Assembly: GCA_937967405.1 (NCBI GenBank)
Contig: CALCJV010000022.1
Coordinates: forward strand, 1-64,000
From: an uncultured Chloroflexales bacterium
GTDB lineage: Bacteria; Chloroflexota; Chloroflexia; Chloroflexales; Chloroflexaceae
DNA length: 64,000 bases
Reading direction: 5' to 3'
Positions 16,770 to 25,670 of the stretch are shown piece after piece (within the stretch, counting starts at the first letter, position 1; each line of letters opens with the position of its first letter). Below the pieces are notes generated by a model. It ran no database searches. It was not told where the DNA came from and saw only the letters and a list, made by a program, of their open reading frames with translations. A program made the position numbers and the translations under genes.

Positions 16770-18380
16770 TCACCCGTCGGCATCCATCAGCACGGGGTTG
16801 TAGGCGGTGTAGACTAAGTGCGACAGCGTGGCAAGGAACGGATCGGCGATACTGCTGTCGGCGTAGTATTCCTCTTGGTAGATATAGAGCGCAAGGACAT
16901 AATCCCCAGCGGGCGAGCGCACAATGCCGACATCGCACTGCATCTGGTCTACCCAGCCGCTTTTGTGTTCGACGCGCACGCCCGCCGGAATGCCCGCCAC
17001 CATGCGGGTCAGATCGTGGTTTTTGGTGAGCAGGTCGAGCATGCTGCGGCAGCGTGTCGGTGTGATCGTATCGGGGAACATGGTAATCAGATCGCCGTAG
17101 CCACGCTTGCAGCGATCCATCAAGACGAATAGGTGACCCATCTCGCCGGGCGTAGTGCGGATCACCGGATCAGCGAAGGTGTAGGGCGGTTCGCCTTCAT
17201 ACTCCGGCCCCATCGGAATATCCATGCCCAGCACACCCACAAGGTAGTCATACGCCTCATAAGGCATAAGTTGGTAGGTGTGGTTCAGCCCTAGCTGTTG
17301 CAGATGCTCATTCATTAGCTGCACACCGATCAGCGCATCTTCGGTATCCCTGCCGCCGACGGATGCTGCGAGCAGATCATTGGCGGATTGGTTGTCGCTA
17401 TCAAGGATCATCGCCGTGATCCAGCCGTATTGCTCCGGCGTAAAGCGTTGCAGGGTCATGTGCGCGTGCAGCATAATCGGCACTTTGAGCAGACTTGCGC
17501 CCGAAAAGACGGTACGCTCATTGAGGGTGGCCATGGTCGTATCGCTGGCAAGGTCGTGCAAATACAGGCCCACCACGCCATCCCATTCGGCTGCCAGCAG
17601 TTCAAGCTGCTCCTGTATCTGCTGCGGCGTGGCTCGTGGGGCGGGGATCGTCGGATCGGGACTGCGGGTAAGTGTGATGCGGCGCACGCCGAGCGGGGCG
17701 GCGAGCTGGCGGTCAATTTGGTAGAGGGCCACCTCGACATTGATGCGCTGGCCGGGCGTGTAGCCAAAGCTGCGCCCGATGCTATCGGTGTCGGTAAGGA
17801 CGTGCAGGGTCGGCAGGATCATGGTGTCATTGGCGAAGTTCTGGAGCTTCTGGCGCAGGCGTTCAGTATCATAGCTGATCTGGACGGGAATCCGCACCGC
17901 CCGGCCCTGCTGATTCAGCGCAATCGCCTCGCTGAGCATGGCTTCGATGGGGATTTGTAGGCCAATCTCATCGGGGTAGATCGTGGTGCGTGCGCCGTCT
18001 AGCTCCACGTCAAGCGGGCGCGAGAGGCGATTCTGGAGATCGAGGAGATAGGCCCGAGCGGTGGGCACATCCATGCCACTCAGGTCTATCCCAGCGACGA
18101 GCGTATCGGGCGCAAAGACATGGCCCTCGTCGCCTCCGATCTGCGCTTCCTGCGAGGCGGTGTGGAGCTGTTCGAGCTGGGCGAGTGCGCCATTTGTGGC
18201 GGGCGCGGCAGACGCGGGTGCGGCAGGCGGGGCAGCGGCGGTAGGCGGGGCAGATACACCTGTACAGGCATTCAGGCTAGCTGTCGTGAGAGCCGTGAGC
18301 AGGAAGAACACTAGCACGCCGCGCAAGCGCAGGGAGCGCAGGCGGTGGCGCAGTTGGGTAGGGCGCAGTCGGGCGGGCAT
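16770..18380 (-). CDS. class A beta-lactamase-fold serine hydrolase lipoprotein with N-terminal PG-binding-like domain
   Basis: A signal peptide ends in LNAC (lipobox Cys about residue 39), followed by an Ala/Pro linker, then residues about 95-240 that resemble the peptidoglycan-binding type 4 (YoaR/VanW-associated) domain (VAGIDLSGMDVPTARAYLLD). Residues 255-536 have the class A beta-lactamase/PBP fold: SxxK at S296-L-L-K299, SDN at 328-330, and HKSG near 475 in place of KTG. It could be a true beta-lactamase or a cell-wall hydrolase; the binding domain and linkage to clpS favour a wall role, but this is inference. It starts by 1-base overlap (TAATG) with the clpS stop, so the two are co-translated. 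Confidence 0.88.
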   Translation of the reverse strand: MPARLRPTQLRHRLRSLRLRGVLVFFLLTALTTASLNACTGVSAPPTAAAPPAAPASAAPATNGALAQLEQLHTASQEAQIGGDEGHVFAPDTLVAGIDLSGMDVPTARAYLLDLQNRLSRPLDVELDGARTTIYPDEIGLQIPIEAMLSEAIALNQQGRAVRIPVQISYDTERLRQKLQNFANDTMILPTLHVLTDTDSIGRSFGYTPGQRINVEVALYQIDRQLAAPLGVRRITLTRSPDPTIPAPRATPQQIQEQLELLAAEWDGVVGLYLHDLASDTTMATLNERTVFSGASLLKVPIMLHAHMTLQRFTPEQYGWITAMILDSDNQSANDLLAASVGGRDTEDALIGVQLMNEHLQQLGLNHTYQLMPYEAYDYLVGVLGMDIPMGPEYEGEPPYTFADPVIRTTPGEMGHLFVLMDRCKRGYGDLITMFPDTITPTRCRSMLDLLTKNHDLTRMVAGIPAGVRVEHKSGWVDQMQCDVGIVRSPAGDYVLALYIYQEEYYADSSIADPFLATLSHLVYTAYNPVLMDADG

Positions 18381-18730
18381 TACGCATCAGGCTCCAGATA
18401 AAAACTGAGCGGGTAGCCAGCATTGCGTGCATCGTTGTGCGCGGCATACACCCGTTCGTTCGCTTCCTCGAAGGGATATACCCCGACCAGTGCGTGCCCT
18501 TCGTGGTGTGCGGTGAGCATAATCGCAATCGCTTGCACCCGCTGCAAGCTGAAATGCACCCGCAGCACCTCGACCACAAAGTCCATCGGGGTAACATCAT
18601 CATTCTCGATCACGACGCGGTAGGGCTTCTCCAGATCGGTATCATTCATCACCACGTACTCGATCCGCGGGATGGTGATCGTATCTGTGTCTGGTTCGTG
18701 CGTCGTTGGGATTAGTGTTTCGATAGTCAT
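18380..18730 (-). CDS. clpS: ClpS-type ATP-dependent Clp protease adaptor
   Basis: Residues 36-116 fit ClpS: the PYRVVIENDDVTPMDFVVEVL strand-helix block with its conserved Asn-Asp-Asp, then the MLTAHHEGHALVG segment and the ANERVYAAHNDARNAGYPL helix with the terminal beta strand. ClpS binds the N-domain of ClpA or ClpC and delivers N-degron proteins. The first 35 residues are an acidic extension longer than in Escherichia coli. No clpA or clpC lies in the window. The ATG at 18730 has a poor ribosome site, and an extended -10 element lies about 60 bases upstream. The next gene overlaps by one base. Confidence 0.9.
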   Translation of the reverse strand: MTIETLIPTTHEPDTDTITIPRIEYVVMNDTDLEKPYRVVIENDDVTPMDFVVEVLRVHFSLQRVQAIAIMLTAHHEGHALVGVYPFEEANERVYAAHNDARNAGYPLSFYLEPDA

Positions 18731-18791
18731 TCTTGCTCAGCTATTGCTTGGCTGGTTCTTTCAGCTTGCTGCTGGTTGGCTGCTAAGCTGT

Positions 18792-18802
18792 AGTATAGCA
18801 CA
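18792..18802 (-). promoter_or_regulatory. extended -10 promoter element (TGTGCTATACT) for clpS
   Basis: The minus-strand element is identical over 11 bases to those before tyrS (26598-26608) and ruvB (49286-49296). It lies 61 bases upstream of the clpS start and has no clear -35. Confidence 0.55.
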
Positions 18803-18868
18803 TTCCCCGCTTGCACTGCTGTGCAGGAGGCAGCGGAGGTGGCCGACAATGTCACTGATCTGGGGGAG

Positions 18869-19432
18869 CTACGTGAACAGCCGCACCCACTGCGCGAGGG
18901 CCGCCAAGACCTCGCGCAGGCGTTCGCGGGTGGGCAGATCGGTCAAGTTGCCATACTGATCGAAGCACTCCCACGCTCGCACCACCATCAGCTCTGGACT
19001 CAGCAGCACCGGCATCGTCAGATGGGTGCAGATTTGCCGCAGGTGCAGCTGGGCCCGCACTGTGCCGAAGCGACCGCCTGCGCCGATGATCGCGGCCGGC
19101 TTACCGGTGAGCGGGGCTTTGCCGGCCGGCCGCGAGGCCCAATCTATGGCATTCTTCAGCACCCCAGTGATCGAGTAGTTGTACTCTGGGCAGGCGATCA
19201 ACAAGGCATCGGCGGCGGCAATGCGTTCGCGTAGCGCGGCCACGCTCGGCGGGTAGCCCTGCTCTTCGAGGTCCTGATTGTAGAGCGGTAGTTCGGCCAA
19301 GCTGAGCAGTTCAAGCGACATATTTGGGGGCAGCATCTCGACGGCGGCTCGGAGCAAGCCGGTATTGTAGGAGCCAGTGCGGATGCTGCCCGATATACCC
19401 AATACGTGTAAAGGTGCAGCGTTTGTGTACAT
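18869..19432 (-). CDS. NADPH-dependent FMN reductase family protein
   Basis: The 187-residue protein has the flavodoxin-like fold of the NADPH-FMN reductase family: the phosphate-binding GISGSIRTGSYNT near residue 11, the conserved CPEYNYSITGVLKNAIDW block near residue 77, and GAGGRFGTVRAQLHLR near 118. Such enzymes (ArsH, chromate or quinone reductases, azoreductase-like) reduce small substrates through FMN. The start at 19432 follows an AGAAGG-type site; a longer reading to 19528 has no support. It is divergent from the acetoacetyl-CoA synthetase gene. The physiological substrate is not evident. Confidence 0.9.
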   Translation of the reverse strand: MYTNAAPLHVLGISGSIRTGSYNTGLLRAAVEMLPPNMSLELLSLAELPLYNQDLEEQGYPPSVAALRERIAAADALLIACPEYNYSITGVLKNAIDWASRPAGKAPLTGKPAAIIGAGGRFGTVRAQLHLRQICTHLTMPVLLSPELMVVRAWECFDQYGNLTDLPTRERLREVLAALAQWVRLFT

Positions 19433-19586
19433 AGCCCTTGCCCTTCTCTCATTCCTTGTGTTTGACGGGTTCCCTTCTGCATTGTACAGTAAATTCAGGC
19501 GCAGGGCATGCCCGTAGCGACGGTGCAACGCTGTGATCTGAACTGGGGCAGTTGCAATCGAATGAGGAACTGAGGGAGATGAACCA

Positions 19587-21605
19587 ATGAGCGCGGCAAC
19601 CGAAGGACGTTTGCTGTGGGAACCATCCGCAGCGATGCAAGAACATAGCCGTATGCGGGCTTATATGCGCTGGCTTGCGGCAACCCGTGATCTCCATTTC
19701 CACACCTACGCGGAGCTATGGCAGTGGTCTGTTACTGATCTGGAGGCATTCTGGGGGTCGTTGTGGGAGTATTTTGAAATCACTGCCAGCCAGCCCTACA
19801 CGGCGGTGCTGGAGCGGCGCACTATGCCCGGCGCAGTGTGGTTTCCGGGCGCACGCCTGAACTACACCGAACACGTCTTTCGCCATGCCCACCCAACCCA
19901 TCCGGCGGTGCTGTTCCAGAACGAGGAGCAGCCGCTCACGCCGATCACATGGGCCACGCTCCACCGGCAGGTAGCCACTATCGCCGCCGCGTTGCGTGCG
20001 CTAGGCGTGCAACAGGGGGATCGTGTCGTTGGCTACCTGCCCAACATTCCCGAAGCATTGGTGGTCTTTCTGGCAACCGCCAGCATCGGGGCGATCTGGT
20101 CGTGCGGCTCGCCCGATTTTGGCAGCCCTAGCGTGATTGACCGCTTCAAGCAGATCGAGCCAAAGGTGCTGTTCTGCGTGGATGGCTACCGCTACGGCGG
20201 CAAGCCCTTTGATCGGCGTGAGACGGTGCAGGCGATCCGCGCTGAACTCCCCACGCTAGCCCATACTGTGCTGATTCCTTACCTCAACCCGCACGCTCGG
20301 AGCCTTGCCCCTGATGGCGACAACACGCCGGACGCAACCTTGCTGCACTGGGCTGATCTGCTGGCCCAATATCTCACCGACGAGCTACCCTTTGCCCAAG
20401 TGCCCTTCGATCATCCGCTGTGGGTGCTGTACTCATCGGGCACAACAGGCCTGCCCAAGCCGATTGTGCAGGGGCACGGCGGCATCTTGATCGAGCATCT
20501 CAAGGCGTATGGCCTGCACTTCGAGGTGCAGCCGGGAGATCGGTTCTTCTGGTACTCCACCACTGGCTGGATGATGTGGAACTTCCTGATTGGGAGCCTC
20601 TTGGTGGGAGCAACGCCGATTCTGTACGATGGTAGCCCCGGCTTCCCAAATATGGGCGTGCTCTGGCAACTGGCACAGGAGACGGGCATGGCTTTCTTCG
20701 GCACGAGTGCCGCATATATTGCCGCGTGCATGAAGGCGGGGATCGATCCGCAGCCCAACTACGATCTGCGCGAGCTACGGGGCATGGGCGTGACGGGTTC
20801 GCCCCTACCCCCAGAGGGCTTCGATTGGGTCTATCAACACGTCAAGCCCGATCTCTGGCTGGTCTCCTACAGTGGCGGCACCGATGTGTGTACCGGCTTT
20901 GTCGGGGGCTGTACGCTGCTGCCCGTCTATAGTGGCGAAATTCAATGCCGTCAGCTGGGAGCAAAGGTCGAAGCCTTTAACGAAGCTGGGCAGCCGGTGA
21001 TTGGCGAGATGGGCGAACTGGTGCTGACTGAGCCATTACCATCTATGCCGATCTATTTTTGGAATGATCCCGATTACCAACGCTACCGTGCAAGCTACTT
21101 CGATCTATTTGCGGGCGTGTGGCGGCACGGCGATTGGATCAAGATCACCGAGCGCGGGACGGTAGTGATCTACGGGCGATCCGACTCAACGATCAACCGC
21201 ATGGGCGTTCGGATGGGCACCAGCGACATTTACCGAGCAGTGGAAGATTTGCCCGAAATTCTGGACAGCCTTGTTATTGATGTAGATATTCCCGGCCAGC
21301 CGTCGTACATGCCGTTGTTTGTGGTGCTACGCGAAGGGGTCAATCTGGACGAGGAGCTAGCCGCACGGTTGAAGCAGCGCATTCGCACCGCGCTTTCACC
21401 GCGCCACCTGCCCGACGACATCTATGTTGTGCCGGAAGTGCCCCGCACCCTGAGCGGCAAGAAACTGGAAGTACCGATCAAGAAGCTGATGATGGGCATA
21501 CCGTTAGAGCGTGCAGCCAATGCCGACTCCGTGCGGAATCCGGAGCTGCTTCGTTATTTCGTTGAGCTGACCGAGCGACTCAAGCGCGAGGGCAAGCTCG
21601 GCTAG
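19587..21605 (+). CDS. acetoacetyl-CoA synthetase
   Basis: The 672-residue protein is an adenylate-forming enzyme (ANL superfamily) of the acetoacetate-CoA ligase type, about the usual length (650-680). It has the family opener near residue 60 (FWGSLWEYFEI), the conserved PGAVWFPGARLNYTEH, the P-loop YSSGTTGLPKPIVQGHGG near 275, YGRSDSTINRMGVRMGT near 530 and the lysine of TLSGKKLEVPIK near 625 (acylation in the adenylation half-reaction). It activates acetoacetate with ATP and CoA, feeding butanoate or polyhydroxyalkanoate metabolism. The ATG at 19587 follows GAGGGAGAT. No PHA genes are nearby. Confidence 0.93.
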   Translation: MSAATEGRLLWEPSAAMQEHSRMRAYMRWLAATRDLHFHTYAELWQWSVTDLEAFWGSLWEYFEITASQPYTAVLERRTMPGAVWFPGARLNYTEHVFRHAHPTHPAVLFQNEEQPLTPITWATLHRQVATIAAALRALGVQQGDRVVGYLPNIPEALVVFLATASIGAIWSCGSPDFGSPSVIDRFKQIEPKVLFCVDGYRYGGKPFDRRETVQAIRAELPTLAHTVLIPYLNPHARSLAPDGDNTPDATLLHWADLLAQYLTDELPFAQVPFDHPLWVLYSSGTTGLPKPIVQGHGGILIEHLKAYGLHFEVQPGDRFFWYSTTGWMMWNFLIGSLLVGATPILYDGSPGFPNMGVLWQLAQETGMAFFGTSAAYIAACMKAGIDPQPNYDLRELRGMGVTGSPLPPEGFDWVYQHVKPDLWLVSYSGGTDVCTGFVGGCTLLPVYSGEIQCRQLGAKVEAFNEAGQPVIGEMGELVLTEPLPSMPIYFWNDPDYQRYRASYFDLFAGVWRHGDWIKITERGTVVIYGRSDSTINRMGVRMGTSDIYRAVEDLPEILDSLVIDVDIPGQPSYMPLFVVLREGVNLDEELAARLKQRIRTALSPRHLPDDIYVVPEVPRTLSGKKLEVPIKKLMMGIPLERAANADSVRNPELLRYFVELTERLKREGKLG

Positions 21606-21639
21606 AGCAGCGCAAGATGCGGAGTTGCCGGACTCTAGC
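21601..21639. terminator. inverted repeat spanning two convergent stop codons
   Basis: GCTAGAG (21601-21607) and CTCTAGC (21633-21639) form a 7-bp stem with a 25-base loop. Each arm contains the TAG stop of one of the two convergent genes (acetoacetyl-CoA synthetase and dprA). It may act as a weak bidirectional terminator. Confidence 0.35.
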
Positions 21640-22747
21640 GGGCCCGCACATACTCCATCTGCCCCACTTGGCGTGCATAGCCCTTTAGCTCCAGCATTGC
21701 CAGCGTCGCCGAGACGGCGGCGGCGGGCAAGCCACTGGCTCGCGTGAGCAGATCAATATGCTGTGGCTCAGCCGAGAGGTGCTGCATCAGGGTGTGCTCA
21801 GTTGCGTCGTCTAGCTCATCGCAGAGCGCAAGGGCAATCTCCTGTTGCACGGGGGCCGTAGCCAGATTCAGCGCATTGAGAATATCATCGGCGCAGGTTG
21901 CCACTGTTGCCCCTTCGCGCAGGAGGTGATGTGTGCCTTTGCTGGCGCGGCTGAAGATCGAGCCGGGCACGGCAAACACCTCGCGCCCTTGTTCTAGGGC
22001 AAACTCGACGGTGATCAGTGCGCCGCTTTTCGCGCCCGCCTCAACGACGAGTGTACCAAGAGCTAGCCCACTGATGATTCGATTGCGCGGCGGAAAGTTG
22101 GCGGCCATCGGCTTGGTGCCCGGCGCGTAATCACTGATCAGTGCGCCCTGCTGCATGATCTGTTCGGCAAGGGCGCGGTTGCGTTCGGGGTAGATTTGGT
22201 CAATGCCACTGCCCAGCACGGCCAGTGTGCGCCCGCCCGCTTCGAGGGCCGCCATGTGGGCAACGGTATCAATCCCAATCGCCAAGCCACTAACAATCGT
22301 CACGCCGCGCCGGGCCATCTCGCTGACGATAGCGCGGGTCGCTTCTTTGCCGTAGGTAGTTGGTGAGCGGGTCCCCACAACAGCCACCGCCCAATCGTCG
22401 GTCGGGGTCAGATCGCCGCGCACATACAGCAGCGGCGGTGCGTTGGGGATGCCTGCGAGCAGGCGCGGGTAGCCAATATCGGCCATGCAGACGAGTTGCA
22501 CGCCCGCCGCAGCAAGCTCGGCCACCTGTTCGGCAAGATCTACGCTCGTGCGAATCTGGTGCAGGGCGGTGCTACTGCGAGCATCAATGCCCGCCGCCAG
22601 CAGATCGGCGGGAGTGGCATGCCATGCCGCAGCGATGCTGCCACAGTGCTCGATCAGCTTGGCGAGGCGGGTTGGGCCAATGCCGGGCACAAGGTTGAAG
22701 CCGTAATAGTATTGGCGTTGAATGACACTCTCGCTTACGTCGGTCAA
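21635..22747 (-). CDS. dprA: DNA processing protein DprA
   Basis: The 370-residue protein has a helix-hairpin-helix-like N-terminus (YYYGFNLVPGIGPTRLAKL), the DprA/Smf Rossmann domain with VVGTRSPTTYGKEATR near residue 120, SGLAIGIDTVAHMAALEAGG near 150, the PPRNRIISGLA motif near 225, and a C-terminal winged helix (LLTRASGLPAAAVSATLAMLELKGY). It loads RecA on incoming single strands during natural transformation. A complete intact gene implies competence or general recombination use. It is convergent with the acetoacetyl-CoA synthetase gene. Confidence 0.94.
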   Translation of the reverse strand: MTDVSESVIQRQYYYGFNLVPGIGPTRLAKLIEHCGSIAAAWHATPADLLAAGIDARSSTALHQIRTSVDLAEQVAELAAAGVQLVCMADIGYPRLLAGIPNAPPLLYVRGDLTPTDDWAVAVVGTRSPTTYGKEATRAIVSEMARRGVTIVSGLAIGIDTVAHMAALEAGGRTLAVLGSGIDQIYPERNRALAEQIMQQGALISDYAPGTKPMAANFPPRNRIISGLALGTLVVEAGAKSGALITVEFALEQGREVFAVPGSIFSRASKGTHHLLREGATVATCADDILNALNLATAPVQQEIALALCDELDDATEHTLMQHLSAEPQHIDLLTRASGLPAAAVSATLAMLELKGYARQVGQMEYVRAR

Positions 22748-22806
22748 GCCGCCAGCTTTCTATCATTAATGATCACGCGATCAGCACCCTATCCGAAGCA
22801 GATGCG

Positions 22807-23226
22807 CTAGGTGGCATACACGGTCTCAACCACATTCAGCAAGTAACGTTCGATGGATTGAACCAGCGTGCGTTCTTCTTTGGCGAGGTCGAAGCGTCCG
22901 ACCTCCTCAAAGAACCAATGCACCATCGAGGCTTGATGACGCATCTTGACACCACGGCGGGGCAATACGCCAACAGCCCAACGCAGTTCTTGCTCAGCAA
23001 TCGAGAGGTCTTCAAAAATCAGGATTGACCGTACTAGTTCGTTCAACCGCCGCACCGCCACTTCGCCTAAGCGATCCCGCGCACTAGAAGCGGCTACGGT
23101 TTCCATCTGTAATACGCCTGCTAGTTCAGGGAAGGCGGCCAGTAGCCGAGCCGCTACACATTGGCTGAGATAATCGCGTTGGGCAGCGAGCCGACTCGCG
23201 AGATGATTGGCTGCAACTGTATTCAT
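22807..23226 (-). CDS. small helical protein of unknown function
   Basis: The 139-residue protein (MNTVAANHLASR...) looks entirely helical, with no signal peptide or membrane segment. It contains a Leu-rich middle (RDRLGEVAVRRLNELVRS), IFEDLSIAEQELRWAVGVL and a conserved-looking RHQASMVHWFFEE. I do not recognise the family. The start at 23226 has GAGGAG just upstream; the reading from 23286 is not needed. It is divergent from the orphan ABC ATPase at 23396, with two palindromes in the AT-rich spacer. A regulatory or sensor role is only a guess. Confidence 0.75.
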   Translation of the reverse strand: MNTVAANHLASRLAAQRDYLSQCVAARLLAAFPELAGVLQMETVAASSARDRLGEVAVRRLNELVRSILIFEDLSIAEQELRWAVGVLPRRGVKMRHQASMVHWFFEEVGRFDLAKEERTLVQSIERYLLNVVETVYAT

Positions 23227-23267
23227 GGCGCTCCTCTTTCTGTCTGTTGCGCCGATAGTCCTCTTAC

Positions 23268-23282
23268 TGGTATAGTATACCA
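23268..23282. promoter_or_regulatory. palindrome overlapping a minus-strand -10 box
   Basis: TGGTATA-G-TATACCA is a perfect 15-base palindrome about 45 bases before the 139-residue protein gene. Read on the minus strand it contains TGGTATACT, an extended -10 element, so a dimeric regulator could bind over the promoter. Confidence 0.5.
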
Positions 23283-23314
23283 TCACGAATGCCTTGTGCG
23301 TAAAGTTTTAGCGA

Positions 23315-23326
23315 ATGAATATTCAT
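23315..23326. promoter_or_regulatory. 12-base perfect palindrome (ATGAATATTCAT)
   Basis: It lies in the AT-rich spacer between two divergent genes and 32 bases from the palindrome at 23268-23282. It is a candidate operator for either gene. Confidence 0.4.
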
Positions 23327-23395
23327 ATAAAACAATCAAAACGGTGAGTTAATTGTTTCTAGCCCAAATTACTTAGCCATCAAGCACTTGTATCT

Positions 23396-24199
23396 ATGCA
23401 CGAACGTGATTTTCTGCAACAATTGCTAAACCAACCGACAATGCCTGCACCTGCCCCCACCAGTGCAGGCCCAGCTCTGCTCACCGTCTCCGCGCTAAGC
23501 AAACGCTACGGGCGAACACTTGCCGTCGAGGACATCTCGTTTCAGGTGCGAGCTGGTGAGATTGTCGGATTAGTCGGCGCGAATGGTGCTGGTAAAACCA
23601 CCGTGTTGCGCTGCTGTGTGGGCATCCTGCGCCCTACCTCAGGCATAGTGACGGTGGCGGGCTATGATAGTGTGCAGCAGGAGCGCGAAGCGAAACGTCA
23701 TTTGGCCTTCGTGCCGGAACTGCCCAACCTCTACCCCTTGCTCACCGTTGCCGAGCAGATTGAGTTTATTGTGCGAACCTATGGCCCCTTGCCGCCAGAC
23801 TACGCGGCCCGCAGCGAAGCCCTGCTGACCCGCTTTGATCTGTGGGAGCAGCGTCACAAGCTCACGACCAGCCTCTCGAAAGGCATGCGCCAGAAGACCG
23901 CCGTGGCGGCGGCGTTTCTGCACGCGGCACAGGTGGTGCTCCTCGATGAGCCATTGATCGGGATTGACCCCTCCGGTATTCGCCAATTGAAGGAGCTGAT
24001 CCTCGAAGCCCGTGCCGCAGGCAAAGCCATCCTTGTCAGCACGCACCTGCTCGATACTGCCGAGCGGCTATGTGATCGGATCGTGATGTTGCATCGCGGG
24101 CGCAAGCGGGCGGAGGGGACGCTCGCCGAGCTACGCCAGCAATTGTCGGCGGGCAGCACCGCAACGCTCGAAGAGATTTTTGTGCAGCTTTCGGCTTAG
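23396..24199 (+). CDS. ABC transporter ATP-binding protein, no permease nearby
   Basis: The 267-residue protein is a single ABC ATPase: Walker A GANGAGKT near residue 62, signature LSKGMRQK near 155, Walker B VVLLDEPLIG, and the H-loop STHLLDTAERL. The asymmetry (signature SKGM, DEPLIGID) is that of ATPases that drive ABC-2 type exporters. No permease lies on either side: the next gene is an HtrA protease 248 bases away. The start codon lacks a clear ribosome site; ATG at 23396 gives a 28-residue Pro-rich lead, and ATG at 23441 is an alternative. Its partner may be encoded elsewhere. Confidence 0.88.
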   Translation: MHERDFLQQLLNQPTMPAPAPTSAGPALLTVSALSKRYGRTLAVEDISFQVRAGEIVGLVGANGAGKTTVLRCCVGILRPTSGIVTVAGYDSVQQEREAKRHLAFVPELPNLYPLLTVAEQIEFIVRTYGPLPPDYAARSEALLTRFDLWEQRHKLTTSLSKGMRQKTAVAAAFLHAAQVVLLDEPLIGIDPSGIRQLKELILEARAAGKAILVSTHLLDTAERLCDRIVMLHRGRKRAEGTLAELRQQLSAGSTATLEEIFVQLSA

Positions 24200-24447
24200 C
24201 TGTTGATTCAGCCGCACGCGATACCATTCTCATGCTACAATACACGTATGCTGCGCTGCATCGGATATAATGCTTACCAAGCCTTAATCTACACTTCTGC
24301 ACAAGGCATACATTCACCGTATACTGAAGAGCGTAGCACGAGATAGATGCTACCTAACTGCGTATCCGCCTGCCGCGTTGCACCTAGCGCAGCGCGTTTG
24401 CTATGTTCGGGCGGTAGGATTGACACAGAACTAAGGAGCCGTGTTGT

Positions 24448-25656
24448 ATGTCGGAACGAACTCAGATCAACATTACGATTCTGATTATCCTTGCCATGTT
24501 GGTCAGCATTACCGGCGGGGCGATTACGGGTGGGATCATTGGCTATCTGTTTGCCCAGCGCAGCGTCGCCGAAGTGCCCGATATGGTTGAGAAACTGGCC
24601 AGTGGGCAGCCACTTAGTGGTGCGGCTGCACCTGCGCTCCGCAATGCGAATGGCGAGATCGTCAACCCGTCCTCGATCACCGTTGCCGCTGTCAAGCGCG
24701 TTGCCCCCGCTGTTGTCACCGTGATCAATCGCAATGCGGGCGATGCGGGCAGTGGCAGTGGCGTAATCATTAGCAACGAGGGGCATATCATCACCAATCA
24801 CCACGTCGTTGAGAACGCAGATCGGCTCTCGGTGGTGTTTGCCGATAGCTCGCGCCAAGTGGCAACCTTGATCGGCTCGGACCCACTCTCAGATATTGCG
24901 GTGATCAAAGTTGATGGGCCCGTACCCGCTGTTGCTGCCATCGGTTCATCCGAAATCCTTGAGCCAGGTGAAATGGTTATTGCGATTGGTAGCCCGCTCG
25001 GGAACTTTCGCAATACGGTCACTTCTGGCATCGTGAGTGCGCTGAACCGCTCGGTGGGCAACTTTGAGGGCTTGATCCAGACCGATGCCTCGATCAATCG
25101 CGGCAACAGTGGGGGCCCGTTGATCAACCTGCGTGGCGAAGTGGTTGGGATCAATACGCTGGTGGTGCGAGGCAATGGAGTAATGCTGGGCGGCGATCAG
25201 GCCGAAGGCCTCGGCTTTGCAGTCCCAAGTACGATCTTCAAGAATGTCAGCGAGCAACTGATTGATACGGGGCAGATGAAGTACCCCTATCTTGGGATTC
25301 GCTACAACATGATTGATGGTGAGATTGCCGCTGAGCAGAACCTGCCGGTGCAATCTGGGGCATTTGTGGCCAGTGTCGAGCCAAACACTCCAGCTGCCCA
25401 AGCAGGCTTACAAGCCAATGACATTGTTACTGCCGTCAATGGTACATCGCTCGCTGTAGACAACTCGCTGCGCTACGTGCTCACCCAATACCGCCCCGGC
25501 GATACCGTCACGCTGAAAGTTCAGCGCGGCAGCGAAGAACTCACGCTCAACGTGACGCTCGGCACGCGCCCAGCGAATCTCGATGTGATCCCACCCCAAG
25601 GCTTCCCGATCCCGCCGATGCCGCCTTTTCCAAACGACGACGGCGTAGAGCCATAG
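24448..25656 (+). CDS. membrane-anchored HtrA/DegP-type serine protease with PDZ domain
   Basis: An uncleaved N-terminal membrane segment (residues 8-36) anchors a trypsin-like S1C domain with the catalytic triad H119 (TNHHVV), D149 (LSDIAVI) and S221 (RGNSGGP), then one PDZ domain (from about residue 290, AGLQANDIVTAVNG) and a Pro-rich tail. It is of the DegS/HtrA type, degrading misfolded envelope proteins or cutting a membrane-bound regulator. The AAGGAG site 9 bases upstream sets the start. miaA begins 15 bases after the stop, so the two may share a message. Confidence 0.93.
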   Translation: MSERTQINITILIILAMLVSITGGAITGGIIGYLFAQRSVAEVPDMVEKLASGQPLSGAAAPALRNANGEIVNPSSITVAAVKRVAPAVVTVINRNAGDAGSGSGVIISNEGHIITNHHVVENADRLSVVFADSSRQVATLIGSDPLSDIAVIKVDGPVPAVAAIGSSEILEPGEMVIAIGSPLGNFRNTVTSGIVSALNRSVGNFEGLIQTDASINRGNSGGPLINLRGEVVGINTLVVRGNGVMLGGDQAEGLGFAVPSTIFKNVSEQLIDTGQMKYPYLGIRYNMIDGEIAAEQNLPVQSGAFVASVEPNTPAAQAGLQANDIVTAVNGTSLAVDNSLRYVLTQYRPGDTVTLKVQRGSEELTLNVTLGTRPANLDVIPPQGFPIPPMPPFPNDDGVEP

Positions 25657-25670
25657 GTGTTGAGCCAAAC

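Noticed and set aside
23396..24447. ABC permease next to the orphan ATPase
   Set aside because: The 248-base gap behind the ATPase has no membrane-type reading frame; the next gene is a protease.
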